From Streptomyces achromogenes (lineage in GTDB: Bacteria; Actinomycetota; Actinomycetes; Streptomycetales; Streptomycetaceae), in the NCBI RefSeq assembly GCF_030816715.1, contig NZ_JAUSYH010000001.1:6076001-6140000 (forward strand): a stretch of 64,000 bases of DNA, written 5' to 3'. A program made the position numbers and the translations under genes. A model generated the notes under the pieces. It worked only from the letters and a program-made list of their open reading frames with translations, had not been told where the DNA came from and made no database searches. This document shows, one piece after another, positions 35,269-43,882 of the stretch; the stretch's first letter is position 1, and every line of letters begins with the position of its first letter.

Positions 35269-36699
35269 ATGGGTAGGACACTCGCGGAGAAGGTCTGGGA
35301 CGACCACGTCGTCCGGCGCGCCGAGGGCGAGCCCGACCTCCTCTTCATCGATCTGCACCTCCTGCACGAGGTGACCAGCCCGCAGGCCTTCGACGGACTG
35401 CGGCAGAACGGCCGCCCGGTGCGCCGTCTCGACCTCACCATCGCGACCGAGGACCACAACACCCCGACCCTCGACATCGACAAGCCGATCGCGGACCCGG
35501 TCTCCCGGGCCCAGCTGGAGACGCTGCGCAAGAACTGCGCCGATTTCGGCGTCCGGCTGCACCCGCTGGGCGACGTCGAGCAGGGCGTCGTGCACGTCGT
35601 CGGCCCGCAGCTGGGTCTGACCCAGCCCGGCATGACGGTCGTCTGCGGCGACTCCCACACCTCCACGCACGGCGCCTTCGGCGGTCTGGCGTTCGGCATC
35701 GGCACCTCGCAGGTCGAGCACGTGCTGGCCACCCAGACGCTGCCGATGGCCCGCCCGAAGACCATGGCGATCACCGTCGAGGGCGAGCTGCCCGACGGCG
35801 TCACCGCCAAGGACCTGATCCTGGCGATCATCGCCCGCATCGGCACCGGCGGCGGCCAGGGCTATGTCCTGGAGTACCGCGGCTCCGCCATCGAGAAGCT
35901 CTCGATGGAGGCCCGCATGACCATCTGCAACATGTCGATCGAGGCCGGCGCCCGCGCGGGCATGATCGCCCCCGACCGGACCACCTTCGACTACCTCGAG
36001 GGCCGCCCGCACGCCCCCAAGGGCGAGGACTGGGACGCGGCCGTCGCGTACTGGAAGACGCTGAGGACGGACGACGACGCCGAGTTCGACGCCGAGGTGG
36101 TCATCGACGCCACCGCGCTGTCGCCGTTCGTCACCTGGGGCACCAACCCCGGCCAGGGCGCGCCGCTTTCGGCCGACGTCCCCGACCCTGCTTCGTACGA
36201 AGACGCTTCGGAGCGCCTCGCCGCCGAAAAGGCCCTGGAGTACATGGGGTTGGAGGCCGGACAGCCGCTGCGCTCCATCAAGGTGGACACCGTCTTCGTA
36301 GGTTCCTGCACCAACGGCCGCATCGAGGACCTGCGCGCCGCCGCCGAGCTCGTCAAGGGCCGCAAAGTCGCCGACGGCGTACGGATGCTGGTCGTCCCGG
36401 GCTCCGCGCGCGTCGGTCTGCAGGCCGTCTCCGAGGGTCTGGACGTGGTCTTCAAGGAGGCCGGCGCCGAGTGGCGGCACGCGGGCTGCTCGATGTGTCT
36501 CGGCATGAATCCCGACCAGCTGGCCCCGGGGGAGCGCTCGGCGTCCACCTCCAACCGCAACTTCGAGGGCCGTCAGGGCAAGGGCGGTCGGACGCACCTG
36601 GTGTCGCCACAGGTCGCGGCCGCCACGGCCGTCCTGGGCCACCTGGCCTCCCCGGCCGATCTGTCCGACGCCGAGACCCGTACGCCCGCTGGAGTCTGA
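35269..36699 (+). CDS. leuC: 3-isopropylmalate dehydratase large subunit
   Basis: 476 aa aconitase-family subunit; with LeuD it isomerises 2- to 3-isopropylmalate. The [4Fe-4S] cysteines are in VGSCTNGR and AGCSMCLG; VCGDSHTSTHGAFG and RSASTSNRNFEGRQG are substrate-binding signatures. GGAGG precedes the ATG at 35269. It is followed by leuD after 6 bp and is divergent from ndgR. Confidence 0.97.
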   Translation: MGRTLAEKVWDDHVVRRAEGEPDLLFIDLHLLHEVTSPQAFDGLRQNGRPVRRLDLTIATEDHNTPTLDIDKPIADPVSRAQLETLRKNCADFGVRLHPLGDVEQGVVHVVGPQLGLTQPGMTVVCGDSHTSTHGAFGGLAFGIGTSQVEHVLATQTLPMARPKTMAITVEGELPDGVTAKDLILAIIARIGTGGGQGYVLEYRGSAIEKLSMEARMTICNMSIEAGARAGMIAPDRTTFDYLEGRPHAPKGEDWDAAVAYWKTLRTDDDAEFDAEVVIDATALSPFVTWGTNPGQGAPLSADVPDPASYEDASERLAAEKALEYMGLEAGQPLRSIKVDTVFVGSCTNGRIEDLRAAAELVKGRKVADGVRMLVVPGSARVGLQAVSEGLDVVFKEAGAEWRHAGCSMCLGMNPDQLAPGERSASTSNRNFEGRQGKGGRTHLVSPQVAAATAVLGHLASPADLSDAETRTPAGV

Positions 36700-36705
36700 T
36701 CAGTC

Positions 36706-37299
36706 ATGGAAGCATTCATCTCGCACACCGGCCGGGCCGTCCCGCTGCGCCGCTCCAACGTGGACACCGACCAGATCATCCCTGCTCACTGGCTCAAGAA
36801 GGTCACCCGGGACGGGTTCGAGGACGGGCTGTTCGAGGCCTGGCGCAAGGACCCGGAGTTCATCCTCAACCGGCCCGAGCGGCAGGGCGCCAGCGTGCTG
36901 GTCGCCGGCCCCGACTTCGGCACCGGCTCCTCCCGTGAGCACGCCGTCTGGGCGCTGCAGAACTACGGCTTCAAGACCGTGATCTCGTCCCGCTTCGCCG
37001 ACATCTTCCGTGGCAACTCGCTGAAGAACGGCCTGCTCACGGTGGTGATCGAGCAGAGGATCGTCGACGCGCTGTGGGAGCTCACGGAGAAGGACCCGCA
37101 GGCCGAGATCACCGTGGACCTCGAGGCCCGCGAGGTGCGCGCCGAGGGGATCACCGCGGCCTTCGAGCTCGACGAGAACGCCCGTTGGCGCCTGCTGAAC
37201 GGGCTGGACGACATCTCCATCACCCTGCAGAACGAGGGTGACATCGCCGCCTACGAGGCCAAGCGCCCTTCGTACAAGCCGAGGACGCTCGAGGTCTGA
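36706..37299 (+). CDS. leuD: 3-isopropylmalate dehydratase small subunit
   Basis: 197 aa swivel-domain partner of LeuC. Carries the NVDTDQIIPAHWLK segment, and FGTGSSREHAVWAL with the substrate-binding SSRE. Six bases after leuC, so cotranslated. A large perfect palindrome follows 67 bases after the stop. Confidence 0.97.
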   Translation: MEAFISHTGRAVPLRRSNVDTDQIIPAHWLKKVTRDGFEDGLFEAWRKDPEFILNRPERQGASVLVAGPDFGTGSSREHAVWALQNYGFKTVISSRFADIFRGNSLKNGLLTVVIEQRIVDALWELTEKDPQAEITVDLEAREVRAEGITAAFELDENARWRLLNGLDDISITLQNEGDIAAYEAKRPSYKPRTLEV

Positions 37300-37365
37300 C
37301 CCCGAAGCCCCAGGGCCCCGAGGCGGCCTCCGTCAGGTCGAGTTTCGGCCACCGCGACACCCCTT

Positions 37366-37398
37366 CCGTACCCCCGATCGGTCCGATCGGGGGTACGG
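37366..37398 (+). terminator. Perfect palindrome after leuD
   Basis: 16-bp arms CCGTACCCCCGATCGG / CCGATCGGGGGTACGG around a single T. As RNA it gives a very strong hairpin and would end the leuCD transcript. The rest of the 284-bp gap to the next gene shows only a possible -10 box at its end. Confidence 0.75.
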
Positions 37399-37571
37399 CC
37401 GTGTCCGGACCCTTTCGGCCCCGGATCCCTTCGCCGCTCGTGCCAACTTCCCACGTTAGAGGGGTTGTTGCCGGGGTACCCGCTCTGTGGGGACCCGACC
37501 GCCGGAAGGGCGCGAACGGCCGTCGGGGGCGGCAGTTGCCCCCTGGGCGGGCGACAACTCGCCCCAGATGG

Positions 37572-37577
37572 CACAAT
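37572..37577 (+). promoter_or_regulatory. -10 box of a leaderless transcript
   Basis: CACAAT ends exactly 6 bases before the ATG of the 76-aa gene; there is no Shine-Dalgarno sequence. Confidence 0.4.
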
Positions 37578-37583
37578 CTGTGC

Positions 37584-37814
37584 ATGGAACACGACGGCCA
37601 ACTCGAGCTCTATACGGCGGTCGCGAACCAGCTCAAGGAAGCGCACACAAGAGTGCGCGCACTGCAAGTCCCGGAGGGCGTACGGATGGCGCTGACCCGG
37701 AAGCTGCTGGTCATCACGGCCGCGGCCAAGCACGATCTCGCCGATGCGACAAGGCGTCTGGAGCAGTTCATGGCGGACCTCGACGAGGGGCGAACGCCCG
37801 AAGAGGGGCGCTGA
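37584..37814 (+). CDS. Conserved small helical protein, 76 aa
   Basis: Predicted mostly helical and charged (MEHDGQLELYTAVANQLKEAH... ends TPEEGR), likely a coiled coil over residues 8-70. No known family that I recognise. It lies between leuD and hupS. Strong codon bias supports it; the gene seems leaderless. Confidence 0.75.
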   Translation: MEHDGQLELYTAVANQLKEAHTRVRALQVPEGVRMALTRKLLVITAAAKHDLADATRRLEQFMADLDEGRTPEEGR

Positions 37815-37871
37815 TCGCTTCCGGAGCAGCCGATTTCGTTGCGGCACAAGGGTGATTAGCCCGTTTCGTGT

Positions 37872-37900
37872 TTGATTTGCGGTATATATCTGCCTAACGT
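37872..37900 (+). promoter_or_regulatory. Promoter of hupS
   Basis: TTGATT (37872-37877) and TAACGT (37895-37900) with a 17-bp spacer, a good HrdB-type match, in an AT-rich stretch. The transcript would start near 37907, giving a leader of about 46 bases with a GAAGGGG RBS. Confidence 0.5.
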
Positions 37901-37952
37901 GCGAAAAAGCTTGAACACTTTCGTTCTGGCGAATGTCTCCGAAGGGGAAGAC

Positions 37953-38621
37953 GTGAACAAGGCGCAGCTCGTAGAAGCGATTGCCGACAAGCTGGGCGGT
38001 CGCCAGCAGGCCGCCGAGGCGGTCGACGCGGTCCTGGACGCCATCGTCCGCGCGACGGTCGCCGGCGACCGGGTCTCGGTCACCGGCTTCGGTTCGTTCG
38101 AGAAGGTCGACCGGCCGGCCCGCTACGCCCGCAACCCCCAGACGGGCGAGCGGGTTCGGGTCAAGAAGACCTCCGTCCCGCGCTTCCGCGCAGGCCAGGG
38201 CTTCAAGGACCTGGTCAGCGGCTCGAAGAAGCTCCCGCGCGGCGGCGAGGTCGCCGTCAAGAAGGCCCCCAAGGGAAGCCTGACCGGCGGCGCGTCCGCG
38301 ACGGTCAAGAAGGCCGCCGCGAAGAAGGCCGCCCCCGCGAAGAGGGCGTCGGCCGCCGCGAAGAAGGCCACCCCGGCGAAGAAGACGACGGCGGCCGCCA
38401 AGAAGTCCACGGCCACCGCCAAGAAGACCACCGCGAAGAAGACCGCCGCCAAGAGCACGACGGCGGCCGCGAAGAAGACCACCACCGCGAAGTCGGCCAC
38501 CGCCAAGAAGACGACGGCCAAGAAGGCCCCGGCGAAGAAGGCGACGGCCACGAACGCCCCCGCCAGGAAGTCCACCGCTCGCAAGACCACCGCCAAGAAG
38601 GCCACCGCCCGCAACGCATAG
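37953..38621 (+). CDS. hupS: HU-family nucleoid protein with histone-H1-like tail
   Basis: 222 aa. Residues 1-92 are a complete HU domain (VNKAQLVEAIADKLGG, VSVTGFGSFEKVDRPARYARNPQTGE, FRAGQGFKDLVSG). Residues about 95-222 are a Lys/Ala/Thr-rich tail with KK(T/A)xAKK repeats, like histone H1. HupS compacts the nucleoid in spores in streptomycetes. The GTG at 37953 is preceded by GAAGGGGAAGAC. Tail length tends to vary between species through repeat slippage. Confidence 0.96.
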   Translation: MNKAQLVEAIADKLGGRQQAAEAVDAVLDAIVRATVAGDRVSVTGFGSFEKVDRPARYARNPQTGERVRVKKTSVPRFRAGQGFKDLVSGSKKLPRGGEVAVKKAPKGSLTGGASATVKKAAAKKAAPAKRASAAAKKATPAKKTTAAAKKSTATAKKTTAKKTAAKSTTAAAKKTTTAKSATAKKTTAKKAPAKKATATNAPARKSTARKTTAKKATARNA

Positions 38622-38640
38622 GGCAACTGGGGCACTCACG

Positions 38641-38679
38641 CGCCGGGCCGGACTCCCTCTCGGAGCCCGGCCCGCGGCG
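38641..38679. terminator. Bidirectional terminator between hupS and a convergent gene
   Basis: Long GC stem (GCCGGGCCGGaCTCC pairing with GGAGcCCGGCCCGcGGC) with a CTCTC loop, between the convergent hupS and 67-aa gene. Confidence 0.7.
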
Positions 38680-38709
38680 TCTGCGCCGGTTCCTTCGGCG
38701 GGAAGCCCC

Positions 38710-38913
38710 TCAGAACGTCTGCAGCGTCACCAGGGTGATCCTGGGACGCTCCTTCGGGCCGTCCGTCTCGATCCGCACCCGCTGTCCGGGCCGCAGCAGT
38801 CGCAGCCCGCCCGCGTCGAAGGCCGGTGCGTCGAAGGGCACGGGCGTGCCGTCGTCGAGCAGCACCTGTCCGCTGCGGGTGTCGGGGTCGTACGTGTATG
38901 CGGTCGCCTGCAT
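38710..38913 (-). CDS. Small beta-rich protein, OB/cold-shock-like, 67 aa
   Basis: 67 aa, beginning MQATAYTYDPDTRSG. The strand pattern (YTYD, SGQVLLDDGTPVPFD, LRPGQRVRIETDG, ITLVTLQTF) suggests a five-strand OB-like fold related to cold-shock proteins, though the RNP1/RNP2 aromatic residues are missing. A TAGGCT box ends 6 bases before the ATG and overlaps the stop codon of cofC, so it can be transcribed alone and leaderless. Confidence 0.7.
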   Translation of the reverse strand: MQATAYTYDPDTRSGQVLLDDGTPVPFDAPAFDAGGLRLLRPGQRVRIETDGPKERPRITLVTLQTF

Positions 38914-38919
38914 GGCGGC

Positions 38920-38925
38920 AGCCTA
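38920..38925 (-). promoter_or_regulatory. -10 box of a leaderless transcript at the cofC stop
   Basis: TAGGCT on the minus strand, 6 bases before the ATG of the 67-aa gene; its TAG is also the cofC stop codon. Confidence 0.4.
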
Positions 38926-39561
38926 CTGCCCGGGGATCAGCAGACGCGCGGTCGCCGCGGCCGTCCGGGGCCCCACGCCCAGCGCCAGCGCGGCGCGCAG
39001 GTCCTCGCCGGTGTCCACGTCCTGGCGTACCGAATCCACCGCGTCGAGACGTAGTTCCACGGCTCCGGAGGCTCGATGGCGGGCCCGGGAATCCGGGCCG
39101 AATGCGGGGCGCAACGCGCGCCCGGGGGCGACGGCGAGAAGCGTGGTGCCGATTGCGGCCGCGTCCGGAAGGAATGCGCGGGGGAATTGCGCTGCCGCCT
39201 CCAGTACCCGGGCCAATTCCGGCGCGCGCAGCGACGGCAGATCGGCGTTGAGGGCCGCGAGGGGCGCGTCGGGACGAAATGCGCGTACGACGGCGGCCCC
39301 GTGGGCCAGCGCGGCGTTCAGGCCCGCCCCCGGCTCGTCCGGGACGATCCGGGCGCCCAGGGTCGCCAGCGTGCGCCCGGCCAGGGCGTCGTCCGTGACC
39401 ACGGCCACATCCCGCACCGCGGGCGAGGCCAGCGCGGCTGCCACGGTGTCCTCGGCGAAGGCCAGGGCGACGCCCGGGCGCAGGCCGTCGCCGGCCGTGT
39501 CCGCGAGCCTGCTCTTGGCCAGCGCCAAGGGCTTCAGGGGTATGACCAAGGTCCACCGCAC
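38923..39561 (-). CDS. cofC: 2-phospho-L-lactate/phosphoenolpyruvate guanylyltransferase
   Basis: 212 aa. CofC/FbiD-type nucleotidyltransferase that makes the GDP-activated C3 acid for coenzyme F420. Signature: VIPLKPLALAKSRL at the N-terminus, VVTDDA, PDEPGAGLNAAL, LNADLPSL and DVDTGEDL for metal and nucleotide binding. The GTG start has GGGGAGG nearby. The F420 partner genes cofD/fbiB are not in this window. Ends 9 bases before the next minus-strand gene. Confidence 0.88.
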   Translation of the reverse strand: MRWTLVIPLKPLALAKSRLADTAGDGLRPGVALAFAEDTVAAALASPAVRDVAVVTDDALAGRTLATLGARIVPDEPGAGLNAALAHGAAVVRAFRPDAPLAALNADLPSLRAPELARVLEAAAQFPRAFLPDAAAIGTTLLAVAPGRALRPAFGPDSRARHRASGAVELRLDAVDSVRQDVDTGEDLRAALALGVGPRTAAATARLLIPGQ

Positions 39562-39724
39562 CGGCGTGCCTCCCCTCTCTTGTCGCGGTCATTGTCACCC
39601 GGCCCGCCCGTGCGCGGGACGCGCGGGCGTACGGTGTTCTCGACAGACTCGCGGTCCGGAGCGACACTTGTGCGGCCCCGGGCTCCGGTGCAGGCCCAGG
39701 GAAGTCCTAGAGGAAGGTGTTCGC

Positions 39725-40648
39725 GTGCCCCGCCGCAGAATCGGCTTCTGGTACCGCTTCGCCGCGGTGCTGTGCAAACCCTGGCTGGTGGTTCTGATCA
39801 AGCGGGACTGGCGCGGAATGGAGCACATTCCGGCCGAGGGTGGATTTATCACCGCGGTGAACCATAATTCGCATGTCGACCCCTTCGCGTACGCGCACTT
39901 TCAGTACAACACCGGACGGGTGCCGCGATTCCTGGCGAAGAGCGGGCTTTTCCGGGAGGGATTCGTCGGTGCCGCGATGCGCGGCACCGGGCAGATCCCC
40001 GTCTACCGCGAGAGCACGGACGCGCTCAGTGCCTTCCGGGCCGCCATCGACGCGGTGGAGCGCGGCGAGTGCGTCGCGTTCTACCCCGAGGGCACCCTCA
40101 CCCGCGACCCCGACGGCTGGCCGATGACCGCCAAGACCGGCGCCGCGCGCGTGGCCCTGCAGACCAGGTGCCCGGTGATCCCCGTCGCCCAGTGGGGCGC
40201 CAACGAACTGCTGGCCCCGTACGCCAAGAAGCCCGACCTCTTTCCGCGCAAGACCCACCACGTGCTCGCGGGCCCGCCCGTGGACCTCTCACGGTTCTAC
40301 GGCAGGGAGACCACCCCCGAGCTGCTGAAGGAGGCCACGGAGGTCATCATGGCGGCCGTCACCGGCCTGCTGGAGGAGATCCGCGGCGAGAAGGCCCCCG
40401 AGACGCCCTACGACCCGCGCCGGGAGCGCATCGAGCAGCGCCGCCGCACCCAGGCGGAGACCGCGGCGGACAACGGTGCGGAGACCGCGGCGGACAACGG
40501 TGGGGAGACCGCGGCGGACAACGGTGGGGAGACCGCCGCGGCGAACGGCGCGGGGGTCGTTGGCCCGCGCATCGAGCGCATCGACCGCACAGGCCGGGCG
40601 CATACCGGGCACGCGCAGGCCCGTCACGAGGGGGAGAACAGCAAGTGA
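39725..40648 (+). CDS. 1-acyl-sn-glycerol-3-phosphate acyltransferase-like (PlsC)
   Basis: 307 aa. PlsC acyltransferase: catalytic HX4D in NHNSHVDPF, FYPEGTLTRD for glycerophosphate binding, RCPVIPVAQWG. No clear membrane helix other than a short hydrophobic part near residues 9-25. The GTG at 39725 has GAGGAAGG upstream. The C-terminal 60 residues are low complexity with four 8-residue repeats. It overlaps gpsA (GTGA), so lysophosphatidate formation is coupled to glycerol-3-phosphate supply. Confidence 0.88.
   Translation: MPRRRIGFWYRFAAVLCKPWLVVLIKRDWRGMEHIPAEGGFITAVNHNSHVDPFAYAHFQYNTGRVPRFLAKSGLFREGFVGAAMRGTGQIPVYRESTDALSAFRAAIDAVERGECVAFYPEGTLTRDPDGWPMTAKTGAARVALQTRCPVIPVAQWGANELLAPYAKKPDLFPRKTHHVLAGPPVDLSRFYGRETTPELLKEATEVIMAAVTGLLEEIRGEKAPETPYDPRRERIEQRRRTQAETAADNGAETAADNGGETAADNGGETAAANGAGVVGPRIERIDRTGRAHTGHAQARHEGENSK
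40454..40549 (+). repeat. 24-bp tandem repeat in the acyltransferase gene, 4 copies
   Basis: Four in-frame 24-bp units encode (A/G)ETAADNG-type octapeptides (the last is degenerate). Copies 1 and 2 are identical, copy 3 differs by one base; recent slippage is likely. It lies in the variable C-terminal tail, outside the catalytic domain. Confidence 0.9.
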
Positions 40649-41655
40649 GCAACTCCGTGAAGGCGGCCGTCTTCGGCACCGGATCATGGGGGACCGCCTT
40701 CGGCGCCGTCCTCGCCGACGCGGGCTGCGAGGTGACGCTGTGGTCGCGCCGCGCCGAGCTCGCCGACGCGGTCAACTCCACCCGCAGCAACCCCGACTAC
40801 CTCCCCGGCGTCGAACTCCCGCGCAACCTGCGCGCGACCGCCGACCCGGCCGAGGCGGCCCGGGACGCCGACTTCACCGTCCTCGCCATCCCCTCGCAGA
40901 CGCTGCGCGCCAATCTCGCCGACTGGACCGCGCTGCTCGCCCCGGACACCGTGCTGGTGTCGCTGATGAAGGGCGTCGAGCTCGGTACGACCATGCGGAT
41001 GAGCGAGGTCGTCGAGGACGTCGCCAAAGTGGGCCGGGACCGGATCGCCGTCGTGACCGGGCCCAACCTCGCCAAGGAGATCGCCTCCCGCAGGCCGGCC
41101 GCGGCCGTCGTCGCGTGCACCGACGAGGGCGTCGCCCAGCGCCTGCAGGCCGCCTGCCACACCCCCTACTTCCGCCCGTACACCAACACCGACGTGGTGG
41201 GGTGCGAACTCGGCGGCGCGGTCAAGAACGTCATCGGCCTCGCGGTCGGCATCGCGGACGGCATGGGACTCGGCGACAACGCCAAGGGCTCGCTGATCAC
41301 GCGCGGCCTCGCCGAGACCACCCGGCTGGGCCTGGCGATGGGCGCGGACCCGCTCACCTTCGCCGGACTCGCCGGGCTGGGCGACCTGGTGGCCACCTGC
41401 TCCTCGCCGCTGTCCCGCAACCACACCTTCGGCACCAACCTCGGCAAGGGCATGACCCTCCAGGAGACCATCGCGGTCACCCGGCAGACCGCCGAGGGCG
41501 TCAAGTCCTGTGAGTCGGTGCTGGATCTGGCCCGGCGGCACGGCGTCGACATGCCGATCACCGAGACGGTCGTCGCCATCGTGCACGAGGGCAAGCCTCC
41601 GGTCGTCGCGGTCAAGGAGCTGATGTCGCGCAGCGCGAAGCCCGAACGACGCTGA
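40645..41655 (+). CDS. gpsA: Glycerol-3-phosphate dehydrogenase, NAD(P)+
   Basis: 336 aa. Reduces dihydroxyacetone phosphate to sn-glycerol-3-phosphate for phospholipids. N-terminal GTGSWGT dinucleotide loop; TGPNLAKEI; the catalytic lysine in GAVKNVIGLAVGIADG. The GTG start at 40645 overlaps the TGA of the acyltransferase gene by the GTGA arrangement; GGGGGAG upstream. Confidence 0.96.
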   Translation: MSNSVKAAVFGTGSWGTAFGAVLADAGCEVTLWSRRAELADAVNSTRSNPDYLPGVELPRNLRATADPAEAARDADFTVLAIPSQTLRANLADWTALLAPDTVLVSLMKGVELGTTMRMSEVVEDVAKVGRDRIAVVTGPNLAKEIASRRPAAAVVACTDEGVAQRLQAACHTPYFRPYTNTDVVGCELGGAVKNVIGLAVGIADGMGLGDNAKGSLITRGLAETTRLGLAMGADPLTFAGLAGLGDLVATCSSPLSRNHTFGTNLGKGMTLQETIAVTRQTAEGVKSCESVLDLARRHGVDMPITETVVAIVHEGKPPVVAVKELMSRSAKPERR

Positions 41656-41714
41656 GCGAACCCGGCGGGCGGACGCTGACTCCCGGCACTACCACCGGGT
41701 ACTCTCAAGCCGAT

Positions 41715-42872
41715 ATGAGCACCGAGAACCTCCCCCAGAGCCCTCAGCAGCCCTCTCGCAAGCCGCGGGTCGCCGTCGTCTTCGGCGGTCGCAGCTCCGA
41801 GCACGGGATCTCCGTGGTCACCGCCGGCGCGGTCCTGCGGGCCATCGACCGGACGCGGTACGAGGTGCTGCCCATCGGCATCACGCGCGAGGGCGGCTGG
41901 TTCCTCACCGCCGACGAGCCCGAGCGCATGGCGATCACCGACCGCCGTACGCCCGACGTCGAGGAGCTCGCCGAGTCGCGGGACGGCGGCGTGGTGCTCC
42001 CCGTCGACCCCGCGAACCGTGAAGTCGTGTACTACGAGGCCGGTTCGGTGCCCAAGGCGCTCGGCGAGGTCGACGTCGTCTTCCCGGTGCTGCACGGCCC
42101 CTACGGGGAGGACGGCACGCTGCAGGGCATGCTGGAGCTCTCCGGCGTCCCGTACGTGGGGTCGGGTGTGCTCGCCTCGGCCGTCGGCCAGGACAAGGAG
42201 TACATGAAGCGGGTGTTCACCTCCTTCGGGCTCAAGGTCGGCCCGTACGTGGTGATCCGGCCGCGCGAGTGGGCGCAGGACGAGCCGGCCGCCCGCAAGA
42301 AGATCGTCGACTTCGCCGGCGAGCACGGCTGGCCGCTCTTCGTGAAGCCCGCGCGCGCGGGCTCGTCCATCGGCATCACCAAGGTCGACGACCTGTCGGG
42401 GCTGGACGAGGCGATCGCCGAGGCCCAGCGCCACGACCCGAAGATCCTGGTCGAGGCGGCGCTGCGGGGCCGCGAGATCGAGTGCGGCGTCCTGGAGTTC
42501 GAGGACGGCCCGCGCGCCTCCGTCCCGGCCGAGATCCCGCCGCCGGACGCGCACGCGTACTACGACTTCGACGCCAAGTACATCGACTCGACCCCCGGCA
42601 TCGTCCCGGCGCCGCTGACGCCCGAGGAGACGGCCGAGGTGCGGCGCCTCGCGGTGGACGCCTTCGAGGCGGCGTCCTGCGAGGGACTGGTCCGCGCGGA
42701 CTTCTTCCTCACCGACGACGGCGAGTTCGTCATCAACGAGATCAACACGATGCCCGGCTTCACGCCGATCTCGATGTACCCCAAGATGTGGGAGGAGACC
42801 GGGATCGGCTATCCCGAGCTGGTCGACCGCCTGGTGCAGGCGGCCCTGCGCAGGTCCACGGGACTGCGCTGA
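41715..42872 (+). CDS. ddlA: D-alanine--D-alanine ligase
   Basis: 385 aa ATP-grasp ligase making the D-Ala-D-Ala of peptidoglycan. VFGGRSSEHGIS, LHGPYGEDGTLQG, KPARAGSSIGITKV and the metal-binding NEINTMPGFTPISMYP are all present. The omega-loop and SMYPKMWE features match Ddl with a normal D-Ala specificity rather than the vancomycin-resistance D-lactate type. It is 59 bp after gpsA. Confidence 0.96.
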   Translation: MSTENLPQSPQQPSRKPRVAVVFGGRSSEHGISVVTAGAVLRAIDRTRYEVLPIGITREGGWFLTADEPERMAITDRRTPDVEELAESRDGGVVLPVDPANREVVYYEAGSVPKALGEVDVVFPVLHGPYGEDGTLQGMLELSGVPYVGSGVLASAVGQDKEYMKRVFTSFGLKVGPYVVIRPREWAQDEPAARKKIVDFAGEHGWPLFVKPARAGSSIGITKVDDLSGLDEAIAEAQRHDPKILVEAALRGREIECGVLEFEDGPRASVPAEIPPPDAHAYYDFDAKYIDSTPGIVPAPLTPEETAEVRRLAVDAFEAASCEGLVRADFFLTDDGEFVINEINTMPGFTPISMYPKMWEETGIGYPELVDRLVQAALRRSTGLR

Positions 42873-42921
42873 TCCGGGACCGACCGGTGCGGGACCGGCG
42901 CGGCCGGTCCGATCGGACGAG

Positions 42922-43422
42922 CTAGTCGGCGATCCCTTCGGGGATCGCCTTCTTGATGGCCGGGGCCAGATCGATCAACGCGCCGGAGTTGTCGGCCCCC
43001 GCCGGCACCGTCACCTCGACGTAAGCGCTCAGATTGGCCGTGGTGAAGCGATAGCCGCCGCCGTCCCGCTTCTCCATCAGCCAGTTGACGCCGTTCACCC
43101 CGCCGGCCACCGCGTCCGGGTCGGCGCCCTGCACGACCTTCGGGTCGATCATCTTCGGCGGCTGTGCGACACCGCAGCGCAGTATGATCGCCGGACCTCC
43201 CCAGCCCGCGGTCAGCGCGGAGGCGGGCTCGGGATCGTGGCGGCTCTCACCGTCCACCTTCGACGGCAGTACCTTGTCCAGGTTCCGGCACAGCGTCGTG
43301 GCTTTCGCGCCGGGACGGGGAACCGCCGTCGACCTGTCACCGTCTGCTGAGGAGCAGCCCACCGCGAGCAGCAGCAGGGCGAGCGCGGGCAGGCCGATGG
43401 GCCGGTGACGGAAAAGGTTCAC
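42922..43422 (-). CDS. DUF3515 lipoprotein
   Basis: 166 aa. N-terminal signal peptide with a lipobox LLAVGC; the lipidated Cys is about residue 23, so the protein is anchored outside the membrane. The rest fits the actinobacterial DUF3515 family (LCRNLDKVLPSKVDG, WGGPAIILRCGV, VNWLMEKR). Function unknown. Convergent with ddlA, 49 bp apart. Confidence 0.85.
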   Translation of the reverse strand: MNLFRHRPIGLPALALLLLAVGCSSADGDRSTAVPRPGAKATTLCRNLDKVLPSKVDGESRHDPEPASALTAGWGGPAIILRCGVAQPPKMIDPKVVQGADPDAVAGGVNGVNWLMEKRDGGGYRFTTANLSAYVEVTVPAGADNSGALIDLAPAIKKAIPEGIAD

Positions 43423-43442
43423 CGGCCAAGGTTAGACGGGGG

Positions 43443-43676
43443 CTACAGATGCACGACCGGGCAGGTCAGGGTTCGGGTGATCCCGTCCACCTGCTGGACC
43501 TTGGCGACCACCATGCGGCCGAGGTCGTCCACCGTGTCGGCCTGTGCCCGCACGATCACGTCATAAGGTCCCGTCACGTCCTCGGCCTGGACGACGCCAG
43601 GGATTTTGCCGATCTCTTCGGCGACGGTCGACGCTTTGCCGACCTCCGTCTGGATCAGGATGTACGCCTGTACCAC
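43443..43676 (-). CDS. Stand-alone Lrp/AsnC ligand-binding (RAM) domain protein
   Basis: 77 aa, the length of a single RAM domain and no DNA-binding part (VQAYILIQTEVGKASTVAEEI ... GPYDVIVRAQAD). Such proteins form amino-acid-binding rings and may modulate Lrp regulators. GTG start, GGAGG five bases upstream. Long upstream in-frame extension lacks coding character. Confidence 0.9.
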   Translation of the reverse strand: MVQAYILIQTEVGKASTVAEEIGKIPGVVQAEDVTGPYDVIVRAQADTVDDLGRMVVAKVQQVDGITRTLTCPVVHL

Positions 43677-43882
43677 GGAACCTCCAGAGCGGCCACGAGG
43701 ATCATGTGGGGAAAAGGAACGCCACGGTATCGCGTCGCCGCTCGCCGCGGGGAGACCTGCGGGAACCACGACCCGCGCGCCGGGGTACGGGCCCGACAGA
43801 AGTTGACGGCTGACTCGACCGTATCGAGGACACTGGTTACGCGCGACCGGGCACAGACAGGTATAGAAGGGGCGAAAGGACA

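Noticed and set aside
38735..40648. Upstream extension of the PlsC-like gene by 330 codons
   Set aside because: The extension is antisense to cofC and the 67-aa gene and lacks coding character; a GTG with a good RBS is at 39725.
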